Shown piece by piece: positions 43,881 to 53,076 of a stretch of 64,000 nucleotides of DNA; position 1 is the stretch's first letter, and each line of letters begins with the position of its first letter. The DNA lies in NCBI GenBank assembly GCA_029876055.1, contig CM056874.1:496001-560000 (forward strand), in the 5' to 3' direction. Origin of the DNA: Madurella fahalii. Its lineage: Eukaryota; Ascomycota; Sordariomycetes; Sordariales. A program made the position numbers and the translations under genes. The notes below the pieces were generated by a model. That model worked only from the letters and a program-made list of their open reading frames with translations. It was not told where the DNA came from and did not search any database.

Positions 43881-45200
43881 ATGCACGAGCAATTCCGCGA
43901 CGGGCTCGTATGGAATGTCAGCGGCTTGGATTTGGAGCCACGTTGGGCGCGGGAGCCGCAGCTTGATGCCGTTACTCGCGTGTGTCGGACGGTCCTGGGT
44001 CTCGCCCCTGAGGATCATCTAACCGTCTCATTTCATGCTGCCGGCGCTTTTAACAAGCTTTACCTAGTGGAGAGCCCAAGAGGCAGCCCCAGGTCGCTGA
44101 TGCGCGTATCGCTCCCAGTCGACCCAAAGAGCAAGACGCGGGGTGAGGTGACGACTCTGCGCTGGATTCGCCGCATGACCCATGTGCCCGTCCCCAAAGT
44201 CATCGCGTTCGACGATTCGCAAGACAATGAAATAGGCTTTGAGTGGATTCTCATGGAGCTCATGCCCGGCGTATCAACCTATAAGAGGTGGCGCAAGCTT
44301 TCAATGTCTGAGAAGACCTGGCTCGTTGAGCAAGTCGCCCAGTTTCAAAGCCAGCTTTTCCATGCTAGCCTCAAGGGTTCCAAGTTTCGGTCTATCGGCA
44401 CGCTTTTCCCTAGCGATGACTCCGATCCCGCCAAATCAAGCCCTAAGCCTGGCCGGCTCGTGTCTCATATCTTCTTTTGGGGAGATCATTTCCACTACGA
44501 TGTCCCTCGTGGCCCCTACCGATCTAGCTATTACTGGCTGAGCGCTTACCTCGGCATTATACGGCAGGCTCAAACCGAAACGCTGGAAAAGGAAGAGGAC
44601 GAAGACATCCGAGAAGATGCCGAGAACTGCCTGCGGGTAGCCACGAGATTGACAAACCTACTTCCCAAAATCTTTCCTCCATTCCAGAACCCAGCAGAAC
44701 AGACCGTCCTCTGGCATGACGATCTCTCACTGCAAAATATATTGATAGACGACGACGCCAAGGTCACGGCGGTGGTAGATTGGGAGTGCGTCTCGACCAA
44801 GCCGCTCTGGGTCGCCACCGAGATGCCCAAGTTCCTAGATGGGGAGACACGGGAAGAGGAGCCAAATAGGGATGCATATGGAGACGCGAGCGAGGGAGCA
44901 GACCAGGGCCCTGCCGACGAGGACGAGTTAGATGATGAAGGAAAGACGGAGCTTTACTGGATTCACCTGATGGAGTACGAGCAAACACAGCTTCGCAAAA
45001 TCTATACCGCCAAGATGAAGGAGCTTTGGCCGCAGTGGGAGAGGGAGGTTGAATATGCGTCTTTAAAGTCTGATTTTCTAGGTGCCGTGGACCGGTGCAC
45101 CACTGCGTGGTATCTGAAGCGGATTGGGCGGTGGATTGATGCTCTTGAAGACGGAGCGTTTCCTCGTTTGATGGACATACTGAGTCCCAACATCAGCTGA
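43881..45200 (+). CDS. aminoglycoside-phosphotransferase-fold (APH) kinase
   Basis: A single-exon frame. I chose the ATG at 43881 (AAAAATGC context), giving 439 aa; the frame itself extends upstream to 43719. The protein has an APH/choline-kinase-type lobe with LYLVESPRGSPRSLMRVSLP (nucleotide-binding strands and lysine/arginine) and HVPVPKVIAFDD. The catalytic loop is LWHDDLSLQNILID (HxDxxxxN form), followed by VVDWE, the metal-binding Asp. Fungal genomes carry many such kinases and few have known substrates; despite the name, antibiotic resistance should not be inferred. An acidic insertion (EGADQGPADEDELDDEG) follows the catalytic core, and the C-terminal helices carry many aromatic residues. 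No signal peptide. Confidence 0.88.
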   Translation: MHEQFRDGLVWNVSGLDLEPRWAREPQLDAVTRVCRTVLGLAPEDHLTVSFHAAGAFNKLYLVESPRGSPRSLMRVSLPVDPKSKTRGEVTTLRWIRRMTHVPVPKVIAFDDSQDNEIGFEWILMELMPGVSTYKRWRKLSMSEKTWLVEQVAQFQSQLFHASLKGSKFRSIGTLFPSDDSDPAKSSPKPGRLVSHIFFWGDHFHYDVPRGPYRSSYYWLSAYLGIIRQAQTETLEKEEDEDIREDAENCLRVATRLTNLLPKIFPPFQNPAEQTVLWHDDLSLQNILIDDDAKVTAVVDWECVSTKPLWVATEMPKFLDGETREEEPNRDAYGDASEGADQGPADEDELDDEGKTELYWIHLMEYEQTQLRKIYTAKMKELWPQWEREVEYASLKSDFLGAVDRCTTAWYLKRIGRWIDALEDGAFPRLMDILSPNIS

Positions 45201-46248
45201 GACGTTTCAAGGGCTTCCCCGTACGTCCATTCTAGTTACATCAGGGAGCCATTATGAGAACGATCCGCTGTGATAGTATTCAATTTAGGTCGCCTTTTGC
45301 TTACATAGCTGAAAACATCATGACACCCCCCCCCCCCCCCCTACACAAACTGTCGCCACCTGGGCGGGCATAGTATAATATGCAACTGGTGGTAGCATGA
45401 CCTTGAGCGACGACCTTGCATTTGTGATAATGTGAATGTCGACCGACTATGACCGGTGACCATCAAAACCGTACAGTACATGGAAGAGAGATGCACATCC
45501 CATTGAAATGGTGCAGAAGCACACATCTACACCAACATAGTCGTCAAGACATGGGAGGACAAAGACGACCTGCGACCGGACGGACAAGACGGACAGGATA
45601 AGGCTAGACGACACCTCAACTAATTGGGTCCCTACAGCCCGAACAAGGTCAAAATAGTACCTTATGTTTAGATAGAGCTCCCTCTAATTTGAGACTGCTC
45701 CGCACGCAAGAAAAACTCTTCAACTGAGATTGCAACAAGTGTGGAAAACTGCCTGGAATTGTGTATCCTGTCTTAAGAGGTGGTACACAGGTATATTACG
45801 TATGGTGTAAAGTAAAATAGGTCTCCTGCGAAACGGTTCCAGTTCCTGCCTCTGGAGCGTCGTCCCATTAAGTCCGGCCCGCTGATCACAAGGCCCTCGT
45901 TCCCTGGGGAAAGTTTTCCCCAACTCAGTAAGAAAGAAGCCACAGTATGTGGTAAAATTCTCGAAAAAGACCAAAGGTCTCCCTACATACCGGCCGGACC
46001 CCCCGCTAACTCTGCCGGACCAAACTCAAACTCGGCCCCAACAGGCGCCGTCTCTAAATAAGCTTCGAAGCACGCACCGTCGAATAAACTCTGTGATCAG
46101 ACTCTGGCTCATTAAAGGGATTACCACAACCACTCTAAATGCCTCGCTTCCTTTCCTCTCGTTTTGCGCCAGACAACCACCAGCGTTCAGCATCGCCACC
46201 CCCCTGGGTTCCCTTCGTGCCTCGGTCATCCCACATCTTCCCTTAATC
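45201..46248. other. intergenic containing a C-run and repeat copy 3
   Basis: A C16-17 run lies at about 45327-45342. The family-3 repeat occupies 45626-45927. The remainder to 46248 includes the presumed promoter of the next F-box gene. Confidence 0.5.
45626..45927 (+). repeat. dispersed ~300-bp repeat, family 3, copy 3 (most complete)
   Basis: Begins GGGTCCCTACAGCCC and ends TTTTCCCCAACTCA. It matches the reverse complement of 3245-3807 (with the LTR removed) along its length. Landmarks are ACAAGGTCAAAA, TAGATAGAGCTCCCTCT, GCACGCAAG, TTGCAACAAGTGTGGAAAA, GGTTCCAGTTCCTG and TTTTCCCCAACTCA. It is not AT-eroded to the same degree as copy 1. Confidence 0.75.
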
Positions 46249-47343
46249 ATGCCCCGGTGCGGAACTCAGCTCGTCCAATGGACAACATACCTTCGCAACC
46301 TGGGCGACTGTTTCCGTCACATCAAGCCGACGAAATCACGGGAGCAGGTGTGCACGCTCGGGTTCCCTGCCGAGCTCATCGACATGATCCTAGACCACCT
46401 CCCACCAGAATCGGCCATTGCACTCGCCCTGACCTGCCGGGCACTCTATTCTAAGTATTTTCCGAGGCCCGTCCAGCTATCGAGTTCCGCAAGAGCAACC
46501 TTGCTTCATTGGCTCGAGCAAGACATCCCGCATCTCTACTTCTGCTACGATTGCGTTCGCCTCCATTCATGGCGCCCGCCGGTGGAGTTTGACGACCGGT
46601 CTTTCAACTGGTCCTGCAGCTTGCGCGGCACTGGGCACATGAGAGATCGCGTGCTGGACTTCGGATTGGACCTTACGGATACGAGGGTCAGGGTTGTTAT
46701 GAATCGCCATTTCTATGGACCCCTTCACGGCCCTGATTTAAAAGATCTCGAGCGCACCCAAGGCATACACCATCGCTCTGATGGGGTTAAGCTTACACGT
46801 ACTTGGAGCGCCAGGATTATCAGTAACAGCCTCTATCTCCACGGAATCCTAGTACTTCAGAGCGATGGCGGGGAAGGAAATGAGAATACACTGAGGAATT
46901 ACGTTGAAAAGTTTTGCCAGTTTCTGGTATGCCGTCACCTTGACGTCCCTTCATGTCGTTGGACTCCGACTGGGCCGGTTATTCCCGAGCTAGCTCGGGA
47001 TCCGAACTCTTCGAGGCCTTTCAGTCAGATCTCCGGGGGTATTCGTTCCTGCCCGCTGTGCTTTACCGACTATCGGGTTGAAATCACCTTGCACGATTAT
47101 CCAAGGGACGGGAAAGGAAGGTCAGGGGAGAGAGGTTGGGTTATCAAGATCGATCGGTGGCACAAACTTGGAGCGTGCCGATCTCCACAAGACCTTGAAT
47201 GGCACAACTTCCTGGCTTATTGCTACAAGGTATCGGTACGCCGATCTGACATATGTGCGGCGGGAATGATCTGCAGAGAGTGGATGCAGCAACTTGAAGA
47301 CGGGGATTCTGCAGATATGGTGGATGGGACTTTCGTTTCTTGA
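46249..47343 (+). CDS. F-box domain protein
   Basis: I start at the ATG at 46249, giving 364 aa (MPRCGTQLVQWTTYL). The same frame is open upstream to 45949, but that stretch is low in coding character and adjoins a repeat. The F-box is at about residues 33-60 (LGFPAELIDMILDHLPPESA then LALTCRALY). The rest contains a CxxC pair early (FCYDCVRLHSW) and a second pair (RSCPLCFTDYRVEI), a layout common in fungal F-box proteins that ends with a HNFLAYCYK segment. Possibly zinc-binding. The likely role is as an SCF ligase adaptor; partner and target unknown. Confidence 0.78.
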   Translation: MPRCGTQLVQWTTYLRNLGDCFRHIKPTKSREQVCTLGFPAELIDMILDHLPPESAIALALTCRALYSKYFPRPVQLSSSARATLLHWLEQDIPHLYFCYDCVRLHSWRPPVEFDDRSFNWSCSLRGTGHMRDRVLDFGLDLTDTRVRVVMNRHFYGPLHGPDLKDLERTQGIHHRSDGVKLTRTWSARIISNSLYLHGILVLQSDGGEGNENTLRNYVEKFCQFLVCRHLDVPSCRWTPTGPVIPELARDPNSSRPFSQISGGIRSCPLCFTDYRVEITLHDYPRDGKGRSGERGWVIKIDRWHKLGACRSPQDLEWHNFLAYCYKVSVRRSDICAAGMICREWMQQLEDGDSADMVDGTFVS

Positions 47344-47463
47344 TAACCTTAAAAACAGCTTTATGCTTCAGCGGAATATGACTGCTCTATTGCACTACGT
47401 GAACACAACCGAATCTTTTACACATGAATGCTCAAGGACCAGCTCAACCCCTGTTGCCGCCTC

Positions 47464-47645
47464 CCGTCTCCGACTAGAAAAGGAAAAAAAAGCAAAGGAA
47501 AGAAACAGGGAAATAAACAGATCAAAAAGAATAACAGATCAAACCAAAAAAGGAAAGAAAAGGAAAGAAAAGAAAAGAAAAGGAAGAGGAAGAGGAAGAG
47601 GAAGAGGAAGAGGAAGAGGAGAAAGAAAGAGAAAGAGAAAACAAA
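47464..47645. repeat. purine (A/G) microsatellite
   Basis: A long strand-asymmetric purine tract, mostly AAAGGAAAGAAAAG followed by tandem GGAAGA units (about 47580-47625). The frames that read through it (Lys/Arg/Glu on plus, Ser on minus) are artefacts. Confidence 0.9.
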
Positions 47646-47856
47646 GTCTTATGCGGCTGTCTGTTGGCTCCGCTCACAGTCTGGGAACTGTGACAGGACA
47701 TAATCTCCCAGTGACGATCAAGTAAGTGGTTCGAGGTGGCGATGACAGACACGAGCAGGAATGCGGGAAGGGAAACCTACCTGAGGCAGCTCGTCTTGGC
47801 TTTCCCTAGAAAGGGTACTGAACCCCAGCACCGCGATAAGGTGCGAGCTGATCGCT

Positions 47857-47906
47857 GGGGGGGCCTCTCTTGCGAGAGACCCCCACCACTCCTCGGGGAG
47901 CGGTGG
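47857..47906. other. two adjacent GC-rich hairpins downstream of the coiled-coil gene
   Basis: Hairpin 1: GGGGG..CTCTC, loop TTGC, GAGAG A CCCCC (about 47857-47884). Hairpin 2: CCACC A CTCC, loop TCGG, GGAG C GGTGG (47883-47906), nearly perfect apart from one A/C mismatch. A third, weaker GGGCGGGCGCCC palindrome follows. They lie 70-120 bp beyond the stop codon of the minus-strand coiled-coil gene, so they would fall in its 3' untranslated region. Confidence 0.6.
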
Positions 47907-47977
47907 AGGGCGGGCGCCCTAGCCAGCGGCTACATCAGCGAACCCCCTGAGGTACGCTGGGCTTGCCTATGCATCCC

Positions 47978-48427
47978 TTATCCCTGGACTTTGGGAAAGG
48001 CAGAAACTGGTTCTGAGAGCCTGCTGAGGGCATCCTGCATCTTAAGAAGCGTCGCATTCATCGGCTCCAACTTCCGAGCAACATCCTCACGAGTTGCATG
48101 CAACTCGGTCTCCAGATGTCTGAGCAACTCATTCTGCTCCCGAGTATCAGCCCTAAGGGTCTTCAGCTCGTTCCTCACAGATATAAGTATTTCAGCGAGT
48201 GACTCCTGTGCGACGGGCTCAGGGACCCGAAGCACATTCTTCGTCGCCACGAGCTCGGTTCGGACCTCCTGCGTCTCCTTGTGAAGTGCATTCAGCTCCC
48301 CCTGGACGCGACCGAAGTCTTGTTCAGCGGGATGCACCTTGGGGAACCATGAAGGAAGAAATGCTCGGACAAAGTCAAAGAGCAGGGATGCAATTGCATT
48401 GATTAGGCCGGGGCCCGGAAATGCCAT
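47978..48427 (-). CDS. coiled-coil protein, family unknown
   Basis: I start at the ATG at 48427 (MAFPGPGLINAIASLLFDFV), giving 149 aa. The frame stays open upstream to 48679, but that extension (Gly/Pro-rich) overlaps an inverted repeat and looks non-coding. Residues about 7-28 form a hydrophobic stretch that could be a membrane anchor or mitochondrial signal (INAIASLLFDFVRAFLPSWF). From about residue 45 on, heptad-like patterns (VQGELNALHKETQEVRTEL, LRADTREQNELLRHLETEL, ATREDVARKLEPMNATLLKM) predict a long coiled coil. The family is not recognised. Function might be tethering or scaffold, but this is only inferred from architecture. An annotated start at 48679 would give 233 aa. Confidence 0.55.
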   Translation of the reverse strand: MAFPGPGLINAIASLLFDFVRAFLPSWFPKVHPAEQDFGRVQGELNALHKETQEVRTELVATKNVLRVPEPVAQESLAEILISVRNELKTLRADTREQNELLRHLETELHATREDVARKLEPMNATLLKMQDALSRLSEPVSAFPKVQG

Positions 48428-49514
48428 GTTGTCGATTTGTTTCTCAATGAACTCAGTGTTGATGACTGGGCATGAGAGAAAAGGGAGGAGGGGCGGGACG
48501 GAGACGACGGCGGTGCGGCCATGAATAAATAAGTCGGAGAGGCCAGAGGCGTCACCGCCGCTCCCGCCATCAAGAGTTCCTTCCCCGGCGCCGCCGTTAA
48601 GTGCAGTGACGGCGGCGCCGGGGAAGCGGTGGCCTGGCCTGGTGCTGGGGGCTCCTATTTTGCCAGCAGCAAAGAACATTGGACCTGCCTCGTTCTGGCA
48701 CCGGAACCGGAAGTGTCTGTCGGAACTTTATCACATCATCTCCGCCGGTCTGGACCTAATAGCATGCTTGGAAGAGAGAGGGAGTAAAGAAGGTTCGTCA
48801 ACAGTTAGCAAACGGAAGTCACGTATCATCCACCAAAATGGACTCACTGTATTCTTTGCCTTCCTTCCCAGGAAAGACCCCGGGGAGAAAGTCACCCAAG
48901 TACGTTACGCGTCTCGCACGGCTCCTTCCACTCTCCTGAATGCTTAGCGAGCGATCCCCCTTCTCCGTGTCCGATAGCCCTTGCCACCTAAGCTCCCTTT
49001 CCCCGTTGCCATTGCCCGAATACAGGGCGCTGACTTGAACCCAAGACCACAGCGCTCTTTCCCGAGAGCGCAGCCTCGACGCTACCAGGAATAGTATGGT
49101 CCTGGCCGCAGACAGGCTCGACCGGCTCTAGCCCACGGCGCAGTGCGGACGTTCCACGTCCGTTGAGAGACCGAGCTAAGGTAGATCTGTCGGGTGTTGT
49201 TGAGCGCTCCACCATATCCCAGCGCAGACCGAAACCGAATTGTCCATCGGAGGGTAAGACTAAGTCAGGGCATCGTTAAGAAGGCTGAATATCGCTGAGA
49301 TTCCATTTATCTCTGTACCATAGGTAAAATGATCCTATCTTCTAATTCAATACGTATTTCACACTTGCTGCTTGTCCTACTTAGGGTAATTCTTGGAAAG
49401 TAAGATCAGAGTCCCTGGAGCTCTGTCTACTCGAATATACTATTGTGGTTCCCTTGCCGAGTCTTGCCCCTCGGTTGTTTGTCGTCTTGCCTTGAAGAGA
49501 GGCAAAAATAGAAG
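48428..49514. other. intergenic with an inverted repeat
   Basis: Contains a GC-rich perfect inverted repeat at about 48588-48620 (GGCGCCGCCGT, spacer, ACGGCGGCGCC). No convincing gene. The 48988-49215 minus-strand frame has no recognisable domain. Confidence 0.45.
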
Positions 49515-49604
49515 GGTCTTGCCGGGGATTGAACCCGGGACCTCTCGCAACCGACGCTGTAGGGTTGTCCCTAAGCGAGAATCATACCACTAGACCACAA
49601 GACC
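49515..49604 (-). tRNA. tRNA-Pro (anticodon AGG) with intron
   Basis: On the minus strand the 90-nt gene starts GGTCTTGTGGTCTAGTGG and ends CCCGGCAAGACC. The acceptor stem is GGTCTTG/CAAGACC (7 bp), with D-arm box A-like TGGTCTAGTGG and T-arm box B GGTTCAATCC. The anticodon stem is CTCGC/GCGAG with loop TTAGGG..T, so the anticodon is AGG. An intron of about 19 nt sits one base 3' of the anticodon (after GGG), at the canonical position. It decodes CCU/CCC proline codons. Confidence 0.9.
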
Positions 49605-50045
49605 GCGGTTGTTAGCCAATCAGGTTGCTGGATTCAGGGCCAATTCACCTTATTTGATTCTGGCTTCTCGCGGCCGTAGAGCACAGCATCCGCGATGCTA
49701 GGAGCCAGGCTCTCGTTAAAACGTTCAAGATCGTGAAGCATCAGACATGGTGGCACCTTCCAGCTTGTGCATGAAATACGGAACTTCCAGGCAAGCATGG
49801 AAGCGTCTGCACAACTCGTATTATCCTCGTTCAACACATGGCAGTCACACAAAAGACAATAGCGCGCAAATCTATTTAACTGAAAACCAAACGCAGTTTA
49901 AGCAATATACGCCGGGGAAATGTGGTGCGTTATTCTACGCAAAGGTGTCCTCTTCTCACCAACACCCGGCCGTACTCTTCCTCCTCAAAGGTGAAAACCC
50001 CCAGCAACATCCTTGCTGGCCTTGGTCTCCTCATTCTTCCTGGGC
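49605..50045. other. intergenic
   Basis: Between the tRNA and the thioredoxin 3' end. No gene supported; short frames lack features. Confidence 0.45.
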
Positions 50046-50624
50046 TCACTCCGAGTACTTGTTGAGCAGTTGGAAAAGAGCCGCGGGACTCGCGCCGACA
50101 AACTCGTCAACCTTCTCGCCATCTTTGAACAAGATGAAGGTGGGCATGGCGCGGATACCGAGCTCCTGGGCGAGGTCTGGGACAGCGTCGACGTCGAACT
50201 TGGCAAAGTAGATCTTGTCCTTAAACTCACCCTCGGCCCACCTGTGCAGGTGTATTCAGTCAGCCGCTATTATCTCCCCGTGTTACGGAAGCAACTATGT
50301 AGCGGGTACGTACTTAGCGACCTGGGGCGCGATGGCCTTGCAAGGTCCGCACCATGTCGCGAACGCGTCGACCACGACGACGTGGTTCTTGGCAATCGTC
50401 TCCTTGAATTGTTCCGGTCTGCGGGGTACGGGCGCGTTAGCGTAAGTCTGGCCAGAAGGAATAGCTCTCCGCATTCCAGTCAGGACAGCTGCGACTCACG
50501 TAGCTAGAATGTGTACGGTCATTTTGGGCGAGGTGGTCGTGAATTTTCTCGATGGGACTGGGAGAGCAGACAATTGAGAGGCTCGAAGAGTCCTGAATGC
50601 GGGGCGTAGGAGTCTGGATGACAT
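50046..50624 (-). CDS. thioredoxin, probably mitochondrial
   Basis: Exons 50624-50500, 50418-50314 and 50241-50046 give 141 aa; introns are 81 and 72 nt. The first ~34 residues (MSSRLLRPAFRTLRASQLSA and on to SRKFTTTSP) are rich in Arg/Ser with no acidic residues, as in mitochondrial presequences. A second ATG (MTVHIL) follows and could start a cytosolic form. The thioredoxin fold then has VVVDAFATWCGPCKAIAP with the redox pair Cys65/Cys68, FAKFDVDAVPDLAQELGI, RAMPTFILFKDGEKV with the cis-proline, and VDEFVGASPA. It reduces protein disulfides with electrons from thioredoxin reductase. The 50498-50624 exon ends in GTGAGT. Confidence 0.93.
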
Positions 50625-51526
50625 TGAGAAGGAGCGGGGGTTACGCGGTCGACAAGTTGAGGATAAAAGGCTTTCAGAGATCAAGGACGGGCGGATTCTT
50701 CTGGACGCATGATGTAATTCGGATTTGTCAGTGCGCCGATGACGCGACCAGCGACCCACACTTTTTCAGGAACCGGCTTCCAGTGGCCACGCCAACCTTT
50801 CATGTGGTGACTGTAAAAAACCAATCGGCGCTTTCAATTGCCCCACCCTCGTGAAAGCCAAGACCCCGTACTTGGCCACTGCTTCCTGTGTGTATGTGTT
50901 CTGATTCCAATGACCAAGATCAACCAACCTGAGTCTTCCAAAGGTGGCGGGCCCGACTCGAATATCTGGCAGCGTTGTTCTTTCTCGTTTCTCCGCTTAT
51001 TGGGGATAAGGGAACGACGATGGAGGACGTGCTTGCCCCTTGAAATAGGAGATATGTGCAGGAGCGCACAATCATTACCGAGTCAGCATCGATGACTGTG
51101 GAAAGTATGCGTCGCGTTTGGGAAACGCGCTGGCCAGAGGGTGCCGGTAAGGTAGCGGCCATGGACGGGCTCTCGCAATTTTCTCTGTAGCGACGTCCAT
51201 CGCTATGCATACGAAGCGTGTTGCATATTTGTACCTGCCATGTGGCTTGCACCTCGAGGTCTCTCTGGTATATCTGTGATCCCGCACCTATCGGTTGCGG
51301 AAGGTGCTACTTAGCCCTGCTGATTGGGGTTTCTAAGGTACCAAATGATGATTCCGACTGTCGGGCGCATGACCCTGACGGAAAGCACACCACCTCCTGG
51401 GAATGAATCCCAATTGGAAACTGAGCAAATCACGGGCAGTCCGTTCATCAATCATGTAATGCCTTAGTGCCAGCTTAACAGTCACAAATTTATTCCAACG
51501 ATCAACCCTTGCATCATCAAGTCAAA
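50625..51526. promoter_or_regulatory. shared upstream region of thioredoxin and ubiquitin-like gene
   Basis: The 902 bp between divergent start codons must include both promoters. I see no conclusive motif. The short frames here are not supported as genes. Confidence 0.45.
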
Positions 51527-52799
51527 ATGGTCATCTCGGCGAGCCTCATAGCCGTAGGCAAAACCTACTTCGCCAATACCATTGCTCTCGATAATGACAA
51601 GCTGCGGATATCCTTCCAGAGGACCGTGCGGGTGCCCGAGTGGCACAGGAAGATTCGGCGTCTGCCAGACCTTGGTCGCCTCCCGCTGTTCCCGGTCGAT
51701 CAGTACGCCCGTAGCCTTCCGACACAGGTTGTCCAGAAAGGAGGCATTTTTATCCCCTTGTACCGTAAGTCCATGTCTTCAGCTTGTGCTCTCGAGTCGA
51801 TACTGATGCGAAGCTACAGAGCAAGACGCAACGTGGATTCGATTCGAATACCGCGGTGGCTCGAAACACCGTGGTTCCTCGCCACTCTACTATTACCTCA
51901 TCAGAGTATATGCCGCCAGAGCTAATGTAGGATCTGCCGAACCCGGTTCAGCCTTCTCGCTGGCGAGGAACGACTACGTCAAAGTGCCCGGTCAGTGGAG
52001 GGTCGAGGGAGTTCCGGCCAAGCCCGACGTCGATCGCCAGTTCGTCGCACCCCCACTTGATTCCGAAGCGACCGATGCAGAGAAGATGATTGCCATGGAC
52101 TGCATGATTAAGATCATGCCGGTTCGGGCGTTTGATATTGGCGTCAGGATTGGGTCCGGGGTTACCCAAACTGTCTCTGTCGTCCCCGAGATGGCAGTCG
52201 TGGAATTGAAGGCTTTGCTAGGCACGATGGAGGAATACTCGATGCTGCCTCACCAACAGGAACTTATTTTCGCGACAACGACATTACAAGTCCGTCCTCC
52301 GCCTCAGAGTACCGAGTTTTGCACCGTGCTGATAGATTGTTGTTCAGGATGACGAACAGTTGGGGACGTACAATCTTCAAGAGGTGAGTAAATTAGGTAT
52401 GCCTTGACCACGGGCGGCAACTCGCAGACTGACAGTACCCGCTAGGGCAACGTTTTGCATCTCATCCGCAAGCACGATCACGACGAGTGGCCTAGCCTCT
52501 TTAACTACGAGATGTACAAGAACCTTCAGTTCACCGCTATTAAGTGGAACAAGGACGTCGTCACCACCAAACTGCATGTCTACATCCTCAACTCCAAGAC
52601 GTTCAGAGACATCACTGGCAAGCTACCGCCGAAGTCGCCGGTCTCGATTGAGCAGTACGCAGACGCTTTGATCGGCGTCTTGGGGGAAACGAATGGTGAG
52701 GGGCACGATGAGGCAGAGTGGATGAACAACTCGGAAGATTGGTTAGATTATCAGCACTTGACTTGTATGGCGGGAGGCCCTGCGGAACCAATGCTTTAG
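51527..52799 (+). CDS. ubiquitin-like-domain protein (fungal family)
   Basis: Exons 51527-51764, 51820-52289, 52348-52383 and 52446-52799 give 365 aa; introns are 55, 58 and 62 nt. The first half matches a fungal family pattern: RISFQRTVRVPE, LPDLGRLPLFPV, VVQKGGIFIPLYQ, then YYYLIRVYAARANV and NDYVKVPGQWRVEGVPA. The second half (from about 185) is a ubiquitin-like fold: DIGVRIGSGVTQTVSVVPEM, LPHQQELIF, and LQDDEQLGTYNLQEGNVLHL as the last strand region. A C-terminal ~118-residue extension contains FNYEMYKNLQFTAIKW and WMNNSEDWLDYQHLTC. There is no terminal di-glycine, so it is not expected to be conjugated. Likely cytosolic; function unknown. Confidence 0.78.
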
Positions 52800-53076
52800 C
52801 CGGTGCCCGGACGTAAAGAGCGATTGACTTGTTGATGGATAACATGAGGAGGAGTTGTTTAGCTTGATGTCACAACATTCACTCAGCCTTGTTATCAGGT
52901 TGCATGGCAGCCAGGCGTGGCACAAAATTGATTAGTATGTTTCCCGCAGATCGCAAAGTACAATCCGCCGGAGCTCTTCGTAATCTATTAAACCCCCCTC
53001 CGGGGTTTACCATTCCAGTCAACCTGCGGCCATTACCAACGGATTAACACTACTTTCCCTGCTTTCAAAACTCTTT

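Noticed and set aside
47294..47725. Lysine/arginine-rich 143-codon ORF
   Set aside because: Produced by a purine microsatellite.
48988..49215. Possible structured RNA (GGTCTTGGGTTCAAGTC resembles a tRNA T-arm)
   Set aside because: The flanking bases do not form the T-stem and no acceptor or anticodon arm can be built around it.
49985..50230. 81-codon minus-strand ORF with serine/threonine runs
   Set aside because: Out-of-frame shadow of the thioredoxin last exon.
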